From contig JAIXWM010000191.1 of assembly GCA_027491255.1 (NCBI GenBank), forward strand, positions 1-55,451: DNA of 55,451 bases, in the 5' to 3' direction. Under the pieces are notes generated by a model. That model searched no databases. It had not been told where the DNA came from and saw only the letters and a program-made list of their open reading frames with translations. The first letter of the stretch is position 1, and each line of letters starts with the position of its first letter. The stretch comes from Rubrivivax sp. GTDB taxonomy: Bacteria; Pseudomonadota; Gammaproteobacteria; Burkholderiales; Burkholderiaceae_C. The translations under genes and the position numbers were made by a program. Below are positions 25,193 through 32,593 of the stretch, one piece after another.

Positions 25193-25924
25193 TCAGCGCG
25201 AGCGTGGGGCGACCGCGCTGGCTGCGCCCCAGAGCGACAGCGCGAGCGCCACGCAGGCCCCGCTGGGCGCGTCCCAGGCCCAGGAGGCGAGCAGCCCCAG
25301 CGCGCCCGCGGTCGCGGCCGCTGCGAGTGCCAAGCCGAGAGCCCACCCGCGGCGCACCCACAGCGCCGGCGCGATCAACGCCACGAAGACGACGAACAGG
25401 CCGAGCACCGGCACCGCGATGCTCGCCACGAGCGCAAAGACCGGGTAGAAGCCGCCGTCGTGCCCGAGCACGCGCGCGCCCAGGCGCTGCAGCGTCATCA
25501 CGCCCGCGGCGACCGCCGCGAGCAGGCCGGCCTGCGACCAGTCGGCCCACAGCAGGTCGGCGGCCAGCAGCTCGAGCAGGCGATCGCGCCCGTGCGGATC
25601 GGCGCGCGCGGCCAGGACGGCCACGCTGGCACCCGTGACATAGACCAGGCCGATCAGGGCCTCACGCTGCGGCGGCCAGCGCCGCACCAGCAGGGCCACG
25701 AGCCCGGCGCAGAGCAGGGCCCCTGCGGCTGCCCAGACCTGGGTGACCAGCGGCGAGGGATGGTCCACCAGCGCGCCCGCGGCCAGCCCGGCCCCGGCGG
25801 CGGCCTGGGCCACGGCCAGGTCGATGAAGACCACGCCGCGGGCAAGCACCTGCACGCCCAGCGGGGCCAGCGCCGCCAGCCCAGCCAGCAGTGCCAGCGT
25901 CGGAGCAAGGAACCAGAAGTCCAT
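25193..25924 (-). CDS. znuB: Zinc ABC transporter permease, ZnuB family
   Basis: A 243-residue inner-membrane permease of the ABC-3 (ZnuB/TroC) family. It starts MDFWFLAPTLALLAGLAALA and has VFIDLAVAQAAAGAGLAAG, the family's conserved loop between the first and second helices, and LGHDGGFYPVFALVAS further on. It is slightly shorter than typical (about 260 residues). ATG 25924 is chosen because the frame upstream is the shadow of znuA and the intervening repeat. The gene is on the same strand as znuA but separated from it by 182 bp occupied by a repeat; the ATPase gene znuC, usually adjacent, is missing here. Confidence 0.82.
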   Translation of the reverse strand: MDFWFLAPTLALLAGLAALAPLGVQVLARGVVFIDLAVAQAAAGAGLAAGALVDHPSPLVTQVWAAAGALLCAGLVALLVRRWPPQREALIGLVYVTGASVAVLAARADPHGRDRLLELLAADLLWADWSQAGLLAAVAAGVMTLQRLGARVLGHDGGFYPVFALVASIAVPVLGLFVVFVALIAPALWVRRGWALGLALAAAATAGALGLLASWAWDAPSGACVALALSLWGAASAVAPRSR

Positions 25925-25960
25925 GGACGATCGCTCAGCCGGCCGAGCGCTTATTCGCCG

Positions 25961-26106
25961 CGCCCGAAAGGCGCGCCAAAACGCCCCGGATCGAGGCGCA
26001 AACCGCAGCCATCGCGCGGACGAAGGCGGGGACTTGCAGCGAAGAGCCGGAGTGTCTGGGCGGGCAAGGCGGACATGGGGGAAAGGACTCTCGGCCCGGT
26101 GTGCTC
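25961..26106 (-). repeat. Interspersed repeat, copy B
   Basis: Read leftward, this stretch begins at the znuA stop codon and contains GAGAGTCCTTTCCCCCATG, GATGGCTGCGGTTTGCGCC and a GGCGCGCCTTTCGGGCG end; these align with the copy at 28714-28850. It fills the gap between znuA and znuB, where znuC would commonly be found. Confidence 0.8.
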
Positions 26107-27105
26107 TCAGACCCCGGCGGCCTTGAGCAGGGCCTGCACCAACTGCTCGAACCAGTCCTCGATCGCGTCGGGGGCACTGTCGTCGGGCACCGTGGCGGGC
26201 ACCACCAAGAAGGGCACGCCGGCGCCGAGTTGCGCGGCCAACCAGCGGCCGGGTCGCGGGTCCTGGTGCCGGGTCACGACGATGGCCATCGGGGGGGTTG
26301 CGCGCAGCGTTTGCAGCACGCGCTGCAGGTGCCCGGGTGTGGGTGCCATGCCGGGCACCGGTTCCAGATCGGCCACCGGCACCAGGCCCAGCCAGCGCCA
26401 CAGGTAGGCCAGGCTGGCGTGCTGCACCGCCACCGTGCGACCGCGCAAGGGGGCGGCGCGGCGCTCCCAGTCGGCGATGCGGGCTTGCAGGCGGGATTCC
26501 AGGCGCACCAGGCGCTCGCCCACGGCGCCCGCCTGCGCCGGCTGCAGCGCCTGCAGCTGCGCCGCCAGCGCGCGCGCGGCCTCGAGCAGCCGGCGCGGAT
26601 CGGCATGCAGGTGCGGGTTGCCTTCGGCGTGCACATCGCCCGCGAACGGCGAAGCCAGCGCGGTGCCGCGCTGGGGCACGTCGATCAGAACCACGTGGTC
26701 GGCGGCGTAGAACATGCCGGGTGCGCCGTCCTGGACCCGGGAGTTGCCGGCGCGCTGCTGCAACGTCGGCAGCCAGCCGGCCTCGAGCGAAGCGCCAGTG
26801 CAGGCGGCCAGATCGGCGCTGCGCAGCTGCGCGATCAGCGCTGGCCGGGCCTCGATGTGGTGCGGGTCCTGCTGTGCCGTCGTGGCCACGTGCACCCGGG
26901 CCTGCGGCAGCAGTGCGCGCACGAGCACGGCCCACTCGGGCTCGCAGGCGAAGACGGTGAACGCGGCCGCCGGGGATGCCACCAGCACCGCGCAGGCTGC
27001 GGCGGCGGCGCCAACCGCCGCACGGACCCGGCGCTGCAGGCGCCCGAGCCCGGTCCTGGCGGCCGAGGCGCGGCCCTCAATACGCGTGTGCACCGTGGGC
27101 TCCAA
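26107..27105 (-). CDS. znuA: Zinc ABC transporter solute-binding protein, ZnuA family
   Basis: A 332-residue periplasmic metal-binding protein. A signal sequence (VGAAAAACAVLVASPAAAF) ends near residue 49. Cluster A-1 features are VFACEPEWAVLVRALL, DPHHIEARP (metal His about 82/83), GNPHLHADPRR (His about 165) and VAVQHASLAYL (His about 229), matching the three-His zinc site of ZnuA. The His-rich loop of enteric ZnuA is absent. The start overlaps the end of the outer-membrane protein gene by 29 bp, so the two are an operon. It would deliver zinc to ZnuB, but the partner ATPase is not intact in this window. Confidence 0.87.
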   Translation of the reverse strand: MEPTVHTRIEGRASAARTGLGRLQRRVRAAVGAAAAACAVLVASPAAAFTVFACEPEWAVLVRALLPQARVHVATTAQQDPHHIEARPALIAQLRSADLAACTGASLEAGWLPTLQQRAGNSRVQDGAPGMFYAADHVVLIDVPQRGTALASPFAGDVHAEGNPHLHADPRRLLEAARALAAQLQALQPAQAGAVGERLVRLESRLQARIADWERRAAPLRGRTVAVQHASLAYLWRWLGLVPVADLEPVPGMAPTPGHLQRVLQTLRATPPMAIVVTRHQDPRPGRWLAAQLGAGVPFLVVPATVPDDSAPDAIEDWFEQLVQALLKAAGV

Positions 27106-28222
27106 AGCTCAGCACGTACTGGAGTTGCACCGAGCGCCGGGCCGCGCTGTCGACGTCCAGCGCATCGCGCTGCGTCGTGAACTGCAGGCGCAGCGCCTGC
27201 GCGTGGGTGGGCTTCCAGGCCACCATCAGCGCCTGTTCGCGCAGGCGCAGGGGCTCGAAGTCGGTCAGGTGCGGGTGGTCGGCCAGCAGCCAGTCGGTGC
27301 GCAGGCCGAATTCCCACGACTGCGTGTGCCGCCACACCACCGCGAGCGTTCCGCCGGTGTGCCGCTGCGTGCCGGTGTCGTAGCGGTTGATGCCGTCCAT
27401 GCGTGCGATCTCGGTGCTGACGGCAAGCTGGCGCTGCCGGTTGTTGCCCTGTGGCGCCCACTTCCAGGTCAGGTCGACCAGCGTGGTGCGCTTGGCGCTG
27501 AAATGGGCGCCGTGGGCCTCGTGCTCGTGTGGCGCCGCAGGGTCCTCGGGCTCGGCCTCGCGCCGGTTGTGCAACCAGGACAGTCCGAGCTGCCAGCTCG
27601 AGCCGGCGCCGAGATCGCCGCCGGTGCGTGCGTTCAGCGTGACCGCGCCCGGTGAGCGCGCCGAGACCGCCTCGTGCACCAGCTGGTGGCCGCGCAGGAC
27701 CTCGGCGCCCAGGCGCAGGTACACGGGCGTGGGTGCCGTCCAGTTCAGGCGCAGGCCGTCGTCGAACCAATGCCCGCCGAAGAAGGCGCGGTGCAGCAGC
27801 GGCCGCTCGGAGAAATCGTCGGCATGGGGGTGCTGTTCGTTCAGCCGGCCCACCTGCGACGCGAACCGTCCCAGGCGCAGTTGCAGGCCCGCCGGCAGGG
27901 TGCGCGTCTCGACCCAGGCCTCCTCGAGCTCGGCCTCGAGCTGGCCTTCGTGCGTGTGCGCGGCCACCGTGAACTGTGCCGACAGGGCCCGACCGAGGGG
28001 CCCGCGCAGCGAGACGTCGCTGTGCCCTAGGCCGAGGCCCTGGCCGCGCTGCCCGAAGGCGATCTCGCGCGACGTGGCCGCCACGTCAAACACGCCACCG
28101 AGTTCCCAGCCCGGCTGGTGCAGCGGGCCCTGTGCGTGCGCGCGGGGGGCCAGGCCCGCCAGCGCTGCGCAGGTCACGAGCAGGGCGGCGCTGGCGTGGG
28201 TGGGGCGGAGTCGAGTGGCCAT
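27077..28222 (-). CDS. Zinc-locus outer-membrane porin-like protein
   Basis: A 381-residue beta-barrel-like protein. The signal peptide is MATRLRPTHASAALLVTCAA with cleavage near APRAHAQ. The rest alternates polar and hydrophobic residues with many aromatic-ended strands and ends with LQYVLSFGAHGAHAY. There is a His-rich loop (PHEHEAHGAHF) that could bind metal. ATG 28222 was chosen for the clean signal peptide; the frame is open to 28330. It heads the leftward znuA operon and is divergent from zur, so a role in outer-membrane zinc entry is likely by context. The fold assignment is by pattern, not by a named family motif. Confidence 0.72.
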   Translation of the reverse strand: MATRLRPTHASAALLVTCAALAGLAPRAHAQGPLHQPGWELGGVFDVAATSREIAFGQRGQGLGLGHSDVSLRGPLGRALSAQFTVAAHTHEGQLEAELEEAWVETRTLPAGLQLRLGRFASQVGRLNEQHPHADDFSERPLLHRAFFGGHWFDDGLRLNWTAPTPVYLRLGAEVLRGHQLVHEAVSARSPGAVTLNARTGGDLGAGSSWQLGLSWLHNRREAEPEDPAAPHEHEAHGAHFSAKRTTLVDLTWKWAPQGNNRQRQLAVSTEIARMDGINRYDTGTQRHTGGTLAVVWRHTQSWEFGLRTDWLLADHPHLTDFEPLRLREQALMVAWKPTHAQALRLQFTTQRDALDVDSAARRSVQLQYVLSFGAHGAHAY

Positions 28223-28244
28223 GGCGCGATGAGCAAGTGAAGAA

Positions 28245-28300
28245 GGACGTAAGTATACTGATATTGCATTCGCATTACACAATCGGACCGGTCCGTGTTT
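28245..28300. promoter_or_regulatory. Divergent zur/znu promoter region with candidate operators
   Basis: This AT-rich island in an otherwise GC-rich region separates zur from the leftward zinc operon. Leftward, TTGTGT (about 28279) and TATACT (about 28255) can serve as a -35/-10 pair with a 19-base spacer; the AT-rich imperfect palindrome between them (around GCATTCGCATTAC) is a candidate Zur box. A perfect 12-bp palindrome CGGACCGGTCCG lies at 28284-28295. Which of the two is the Zur site cannot be decided from sequence. Confidence 0.45.
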
Positions 28301-28316
28301 CAAGTACCCTTGGGCG

Positions 28317-28712
28317 ATGGAACGCAACACCCGACAGCGCTCGGCGATTCGCGACGCCCTGGAGCGGGCGGCCAGGCCGCTGCTGCCCGCCGAAGTGCTC
28401 GAGGCCGCTCAGGCCGAGGTGCCGGGCCTGAGCATCGCCACCGTCTACCGCAATCTCAAGACCCTGGTCGAGGAGGGCGAGCTGCGGCCCGTCAACCTGC
28501 CGGGGGAGAACCCGCGCTTCGAGCTTGCCGGGCATCGTCACCACCACCACTTCCAATGCACGCGCTGCCAGCGCGTGTTCGACGTCCACGCCTGTCCGGG
28601 CGACCTTTCGCGTCTGGCGCCGGCCGGCTTCACCGTCGAGGACCACGACCTGACGCTGTACGGACGCTGTGGCGAATGCGGCCCGCGGCGACAGGCCGCG
28701 GCGGCGGCTTGA
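28317..28712 (+). CDS. zur: Fur-family regulator, probably zinc uptake regulator Zur
   Basis: A 131-residue Fur-family metalloregulator. The winged helix has RQRSAIRDALERAARPLLPAEVLE, then LSIATVYRNLKTLVEEGEL. The metal region follows: HRHHHHFQCTRCQRVFDV (Cys81, Cys84 and several His) and YGRCGEC (Cys118, Cys121), the structural zinc site. With zinc it would repress zinc-import genes. It is divergent from the outer-membrane protein/znuA operon, which is the main reason for calling it Zur rather than Fur. Length is slightly short but complete. Confidence 0.87.
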   Translation: MERNTRQRSAIRDALERAARPLLPAEVLEAAQAEVPGLSIATVYRNLKTLVEEGELRPVNLPGENPRFELAGHRHHHHFQCTRCQRVFDVHACPGDLSRLAPAGFTVEDHDLTLYGRCGECGPRRQAAAAA

Positions 28713-28727
28713 AGGGCTGAGAGCCCT
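28713..28727 (+). terminator. Short hairpin immediately after zur
   Basis: AGGGCT-GAG-AGCCCT directly follows the zur stop codon: a 6-bp stem with a 3-base loop, no T-run. It forms the 5' edge of repeat copy C. Confidence 0.35.
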
Positions 28728-28850
28728 GCCCCCATGCCTGCCTGGCCCGCCAAGACACCCCGCCTCGTCGTTGCAAACCCTCGCCCCAGCCCGGGCCATG
28801 GCTGCGGTTTGCGCCCGGATACGGAGCGTTCTGGCGCGCCTTTCGGGCAA
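28714..28850 (+). repeat. Interspersed repeat, copy C
   Basis: The best-preserved copy of the family: GCTGAGAGCCCTGCCCCCAT, then GTCGTTGCAAACCCTCGCCC, GGCCATGGCTGCGGTTTGCG and the end GGCGCGCCTTTCGGGC. It separates zur from the decayed znuC. On its complement the hypothetical translation (ERRARTLRIRAQTAAMARAG) closely resembles that of copy B (ERRAKTPRIEAQTAAIART), which reflects DNA identity rather than a gene. Confidence 0.85.
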
Positions 28851-28869
28851 GGCTGCCCACGGGGTGGCC

Positions 28870-29154
28870 ACGCGCGCAATGGCCACACGGTCGGGTGCAG
28901 TGCTCCCGGCACGCGCGGTTGACTTCGCAGGATGCCAGGATGGTCCGGCTGGACGGGCCATGCAAGGCGAGCGGCGCGCGCACCACGGGCCAGCGCTGGA
29001 TCTGCGGGCGCTGACCGTGATCGCGGTCCTGCACGACCTCGGGCAGGCGCGGGCGACTTTCGACGACGTGGCGCTGCCCGCGCTGTGTGTCCGAGAAGCT
29101 GCGGGCGGCGCCTGCGCGCAAGACCCCGACGCGCTCGACCATGCGTCGGAATAG
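28870..29154 (+). pseudogene. znuC: Decayed zinc ABC transporter ATPase (znuC remnant)
   Basis: In one frame ending at TAG 29152-29154 there is a degraded ABC ATPase tail. RSGAVLPARAV resembles the signature LSGGQMQRVLLARAL with deletions. TVIAVLHDLGQARATFDDVAL is a good match to the H-loop segment of ZnuC (TVIAVLHDLxQVRxxFPxxLL), followed by a short tail ending DALDHASE. Walker A, most of the Walker B LLLDEP segment and the D-loop are missing. It is on the zur strand, between repeat copy C and a broken DUF2796 gene. The identification rests on the H-loop segment and zinc-locus context. Stretch 28713-29167 otherwise holds only the repeat. Confidence 0.6.
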
Positions 29155-29167
29155 GGAGGACCGATCA

Positions 29168-29660
29168 ATGGTCATCGCGAAGCATCACGCCGCCGCCCTG
29201 CTCTGCGGCGTCCATGCCCTGGGCGTGCTGGCCGCGCCGCACGTCCATGGCGTCGTGGCGCTGGACGTGGCGCTCGAGGGGCCGCGCGTGGTGCTGAGCC
29301 TGAAGGCACCGCTGGACAGCCTGGTCGGCTTCGAGCGCGCGCCTCGCACCGACGCGGAGCGCCGCGCCGCCGCCGACGTGCTCGCGCGGCTGCGCGAGCC
29401 CGACGCGCTGTTCAAGCTCGATCCGGCGACCGGGTGCCGGCGCGTGTCGGCCGAGGTGGCGGCGCCGGTGCTGGTGGCCCGGTCGGCCACGGCCGCGGGC
29501 TGAGCCGACAGGCACGTCGGGCGGGGGCGCAGATCGCCTACGATTGCATCCGGCCAAGCGGGCTGAAGACGCTCGATGTCCGGTGGGCCGACACCTTCAA
29601 GCGCATCCGCCGCTTCGACGCCCGGGTGGCTGGCCCGCGTGGCAAGGGCAAGGGCAAGGC
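29168..29660 (+). pseudogene. DUF2796 (ZrgA-like) zinc-regulated periplasmic protein, frameshifted
   Basis: The N-terminal half (29168-29503, 111 codons to TGA) has a signal peptide (AKHHAAALLCGVHALGVLAA) and the DUF2796 core HVHGVVALDVALEG, SLKAPLDSLVGFERAPRT. A strong ribosome site (GGGAGGA) precedes ATG 29168. The C-terminal half of the same family is found in another frame from about 29530: YDCIRPSGLKTLDVRWADTF and RRFDARVAGPRGKGK. The His-rich middle is missing, so the gene has lost a segment and shifted frame. Only a truncated N-terminal product can be made. The remaining gap to 29768 shows no further gene. Confidence 0.72.
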
Positions 29661-29768
29661 CCAGGCCTCGAGCGCTTTGCTGCACGCAGTGGCAGGCCAG
29701 CGCTGTAGCCACGGCAGGGCGTACGGTCGGCAGCGCAGCAGGCGGCGGCCGCACAGAGGAACTTATTG

Positions 29769-30557
29769 ATGAGCCAGACGACTGCATTCGACCCCGCCAC
29801 GGCGGCCCGCTACCCCAGCCTGCAGGGCGTGCCGGTGTTCGTCACCGGCGGCGCCACCGGCATCGGCGCCGACATCGTGCGGGCCTTCGTCGCGCAGGGT
29901 GCCCGGGTCGGCTTCGTCGACATCGACGAGGCTGGCGCGCAGGCGCTCACCCGCAGCCTGGCCGGCGCGGCGACGCCCCCGCTGTTCACGCGCGGCGATG
30001 TCACGGCCGTCGACGAACTTCGCGCCGCGGTGGCGGCCACGCGCGCCGCCTTCGGTGACATCGGCGTGCTCGTGAACAACGTTGCCAATGACCAGCGCCA
30101 TGACTTCGCGTCGATGGACGTCGCGCAGTTCGACGCGACGGTGGCTGTCAACCTGCGGCCGGCCTTCTTTGCCGCGCAGGCGGTCGTGCCCGACATGAGG
30201 CGGCGCGGCCGGGGCGCGATCGTCAACATCGGCTCGGCCTCGTGGCTCATGAAGTCGGCCGACCTGACGGCCTATGCGACCTGCAAGTCCGCGATGACGG
30301 GCTTGACCCGCATGCTCGCGCACGAACTCGGGCGCGACCGCATCCGCGTGAACCAGGTCATCCCCGGCTGGGTGATGACCGACAAGCAGCGGCGCCTGTG
30401 GGTGGACGCCGAGGGCGAGCAGGCGATGGACCGCAACCAGCTCCTGCCCGGCCGGCTGCAGGGCCACGACATCGCGAGCATGGTGCTCTTCCTGGCGGCC
30501 GATGACAGCCGCATGATCACGGCCCAGGGCATGCTCGTCGACGCCGGCTGGGTGTAG
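29769..30557 (+). CDS. SDR-family sugar dehydrogenase, D-xylose 1-dehydrogenase-like
   Basis: A 262-residue classical short-chain dehydrogenase. It has VFVTGGATGIGADIV (cofactor motif, about 24-38), LVNNVANDQRHDF (NNAG variant), NIGSASW with the catalytic Ser, and YATCKSA with Tyr169/Lys173. The leader RYPSLQGVPVFVTGG and the tail from VLFLAADDSRMITAQGM to DAGWV closely follow the Caulobacter XylB type of NAD-dependent xylose dehydrogenases. ATG 29769 is preceded by AGAGGAA. The downstream genes on the same strand form a sugar uptake operon, so a pentose or related sugar substrate is likely, but a promoter-rich 359-bp gap separates them. Confidence 0.85.
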   Translation: MSQTTAFDPATAARYPSLQGVPVFVTGGATGIGADIVRAFVAQGARVGFVDIDEAGAQALTRSLAGAATPPLFTRGDVTAVDELRAAVAATRAAFGDIGVLVNNVANDQRHDFASMDVAQFDATVAVNLRPAFFAAQAVVPDMRRRGRGAIVNIGSASWLMKSADLTAYATCKSAMTGLTRMLAHELGRDRIRVNQVIPGWVMTDKQRRLWVDAEGEQAMDRNQLLPGRLQGHDIASMVLFLAADDSRMITAQGMLVDAGWV

Positions 30558-30844
30558 CCGGGCTGCGGCCCGTCAGGCCGCCGGGAAGACGCCGCAGCGG
30601 CCGTCCCGTTTTTCTGGCGCCGGCGCTGCAGGGCCTGGACGGGCGGCGCCTGGACCGTGGGGCTGCTCACGGGAAGCCATTCGACCGGCCCGCCCGAACC
30701 CCTGATCGCACCGAGCTCTTCGCCGTGTCCACGAAGGCTTCGAACACGAAGGGATTTCTCCCGTCCTGCACGGCATCGAGGCGGCTCAGCCCGAATGGTT
30801 CTTGCCCAGCCCGAGCGGCGTATCCGATGCCCGGAGGGCCCGAG

Positions 30845-30899
30845 CCCGGGTATACCCGGGTGTTATCGATATTGACAAAATCTTGTTATCGATAATGAT
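30845..30899 (+). promoter_or_regulatory. Promoter with two operator-type palindromes upstream of the regulator-esterase operon
   Basis: A perfect 16-bp palindrome CCCGGGTATACCCGGG (30845-30860) is followed by two copies of TGTTATCGATA-type sequence (about 30861-30871 and 30885-30895), each holding the palindrome TATCGATA; the second extends to TTATCGATAA. A consensus -35 TTGACA (30872-30877) lies between the two copies, and AATGAT (30894-30899) at 16 bases is a possible -10. The layout suggests repressor sites flanking the -35, fitting autoregulation by the GntR part of the next gene. The rest of 30558-30844 shows no gene, only a degenerate copy of the CTCAGCCCGAA-type Burkholderiales repeat near 30787. 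Confidence 0.65.
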
Positions 30900-30916
30900 C
30901 CGGCCTGCTTTCCGCC

Positions 30917-32593
30917 ATGCCCAAAGCCGCCCCGCTCCACCCTGCTGCCCCGCGCAAGCGCGAGGGCGTGTACCAGGTGCTGCGCAAGCGCATCATCCTG
31001 TCGGAGTTCCGCGACGGGCAGGCGATCACCGAACTCGAGCTCGCCGCCGCCATGGGCTGCAGCCAGGGCACGGTGCGCGAGGCGCTGCTGCGCCTGCAGG
31101 AGGAGGGCCTGGTCGTGCGCCAGGGCTACCGCGGCAGCGTGGTCTCGCCGCTGTCGGCGCGCGAGGCGCAGGCCTTCCTGCAGATGCGGGCCGAGCTCGA
31201 GTCGCAGGCGCTGGCGCACTCGCTGCCGGTGCTGCAGCCGGCGCACCTGCAAGGCCTGTCGGCGCTGGTTCGGGAGATGGAAGAGCGGGCCCGCGCCGGT
31301 GACGAGTACGGCCTGTTCGAGCTCGACCAGGCCTTCCACACGACGCTGTTCCGCATCGCCGACATGCCGGCGCTGGTGCCGGTGCTGGTGCGCTGCTCGC
31401 TCTACAACCACCGCAACAAGATCTCGCTGGCGAATGCGCCGCGCACGCTGATGGAAACCGCCACGCGCCACTGGGCCATCGTGCGCGCGCTCGAGCGCGG
31501 CGAGATCCCCGAGGCGCAGCGCGTGCTGCGCCACCACATCCAGAGCGTGGCCGGCAGCGAACCCGACACGCCCGCGGCAACGCCGGCACCGGCGCTGGCG
31601 ATGTCGCCGACGCAGCGCGCGGTGTTCGAGCAGGTCGCGCGCGAAGACGCCGGCCTGCCGGTGCTGACCGAACTGCCGCACGCCGCGGGCCTGGCGCAGT
31701 TCGAGCGCGTCTGCGCGCGCTGGAACCGCATCGACGAGCAGGACTTCGAGCTGCAGGCGTCGAGCCTGCCCGCCGGCCACGCCAGCGGCGGCTCCGGCCG
31801 CCAGATCGGCCTGCTGCGCGTGCGCCACCGGGCCAGCCACCGCGCTGCGCACGGCACGCTGGTGTACCTGCACGGTGGCGGCTGGGTCTTCGGCAGCCCG
31901 CGCACCCACCTGGGCGCGATGGCGCGGCTGGCGGCGCTGACCGGCTGCGAAGTCATCGGCGTGGACTACGCACTCGCGCCCGACCACCCCTTCCCGACCG
32001 GCCTGAACGACTGCCTCTGGGCCTGGAGCCAGCTGCGCGCCCAGGCGGCGGCGCCAGGGCCGTGGTACCTGGCGGGCGACTCCGCCGGCGCCAACCTCGC
32101 GCTGGCCTTGATGCTGGACCTGCGCCACCTCGGACATCCGCAGCCCGACGCGGCGCTGCTGTTCTACGGCGTGTACGACTGCAACCAGAACACCGAGTCA
32201 CACCGCCTGTGCGGCGGCGGGGACTTCGGCCTGAGCACGCAGCGCATGCGCTGGTACCTCGACCAGTACCTCGGCAGCCCCGCGCGCGACCCGCAGGACC
32301 GCCGCATCAGCCCGCTGCGCGCCGACCTGAACCACCTGCCGCCGCTGTTACTGAACGCCGCCGGCCTGGACCCGCTGCGCGACGACACCGTTGCGCTGGC
32401 CGAAAAGCTCGCGCGCACCGACACGCCCTTCGAGTTCCGCCGCTACGAGGGCGTGGTGCACGGCTTCATGCAGCAGTCCGCCGTCCTGCCCGAAGCCCGC
32501 CAGGCCTTCGAGGACGCCGCGGCCTTCATCCGCTCACGACGACCCGCCGGCACGCCGGCACCACACCGCCAAGGAGACTTCCATGAAGCGTAG
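30917..32593 (+). CDS. GntR-FCD transcriptional regulator fused to an HSL-family alpha/beta-hydrolase (esterase)
   Basis: A single 558-residue frame with two complete domains. Residues about 14-80 are a GntR winged helix (YQVLRKRIILSEF, AAAMGCSQGTVREALLRLQE, GYRGSVVSPLS). Residues about 85-212 are an FCD ligand domain with the usual metal residues Asp137, His141 (LDQAFHTTL), His185 and His206/207. A Pro/Ala linker (213-228) leads to a hydrolase from about Met229: HGGGW (319-323), YLAGDSAGANLAL with Ser389, Asp485 in AAGLDPLRDD and His515 in GVVHGFM, the HSL/acetyl-esterase triad. No stop codon lies between the parts; internal initiation at ATG 31601 is possible. It is first in a sugar ABC-transport operon and overlaps the next gene by 11 bp. 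A regulator that also hydrolyses an esterified or acetylated sugar is the simplest reading. Confidence 0.85.
   Translation: MPKAAPLHPAAPRKREGVYQVLRKRIILSEFRDGQAITELELAAAMGCSQGTVREALLRLQEEGLVVRQGYRGSVVSPLSAREAQAFLQMRAELESQALAHSLPVLQPAHLQGLSALVREMEERARAGDEYGLFELDQAFHTTLFRIADMPALVPVLVRCSLYNHRNKISLANAPRTLMETATRHWAIVRALERGEIPEAQRVLRHHIQSVAGSEPDTPAATPAPALAMSPTQRAVFEQVAREDAGLPVLTELPHAAGLAQFERVCARWNRIDEQDFELQASSLPAGHASGGSGRQIGLLRVRHRASHRAAHGTLVYLHGGGWVFGSPRTHLGAMARLAALTGCEVIGVDYALAPDHPFPTGLNDCLWAWSQLRAQAAAPGPWYLAGDSAGANLALALMLDLRHLGHPQPDAALLFYGVYDCNQNTESHRLCGGGDFGLSTQRMRWYLDQYLGSPARDPQDRRISPLRADLNHLPPLLLNAAGLDPLRDDTVALAEKLARTDTPFEFRRYEGVVHGFMQQSAVLPEARQAFEDAAAFIRSRRPAGTPAPHRQGDFHEA

Noticed and set aside
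25961..26106. A small gene in the znuA-znuB gap encoded on the plus strand
   Set aside because: The apparent protein similarity to the antisense of 28714-28850 comes from the DNA repeat; the frames have different ends and no start signals.
28669..29154. A complete 161-residue gene after zur
   Set aside because: Its first part lies in zur and the repeat; only the last part resembles an ABC ATPase and it lacks Walker A, so it is annotated as a znuC remnant.
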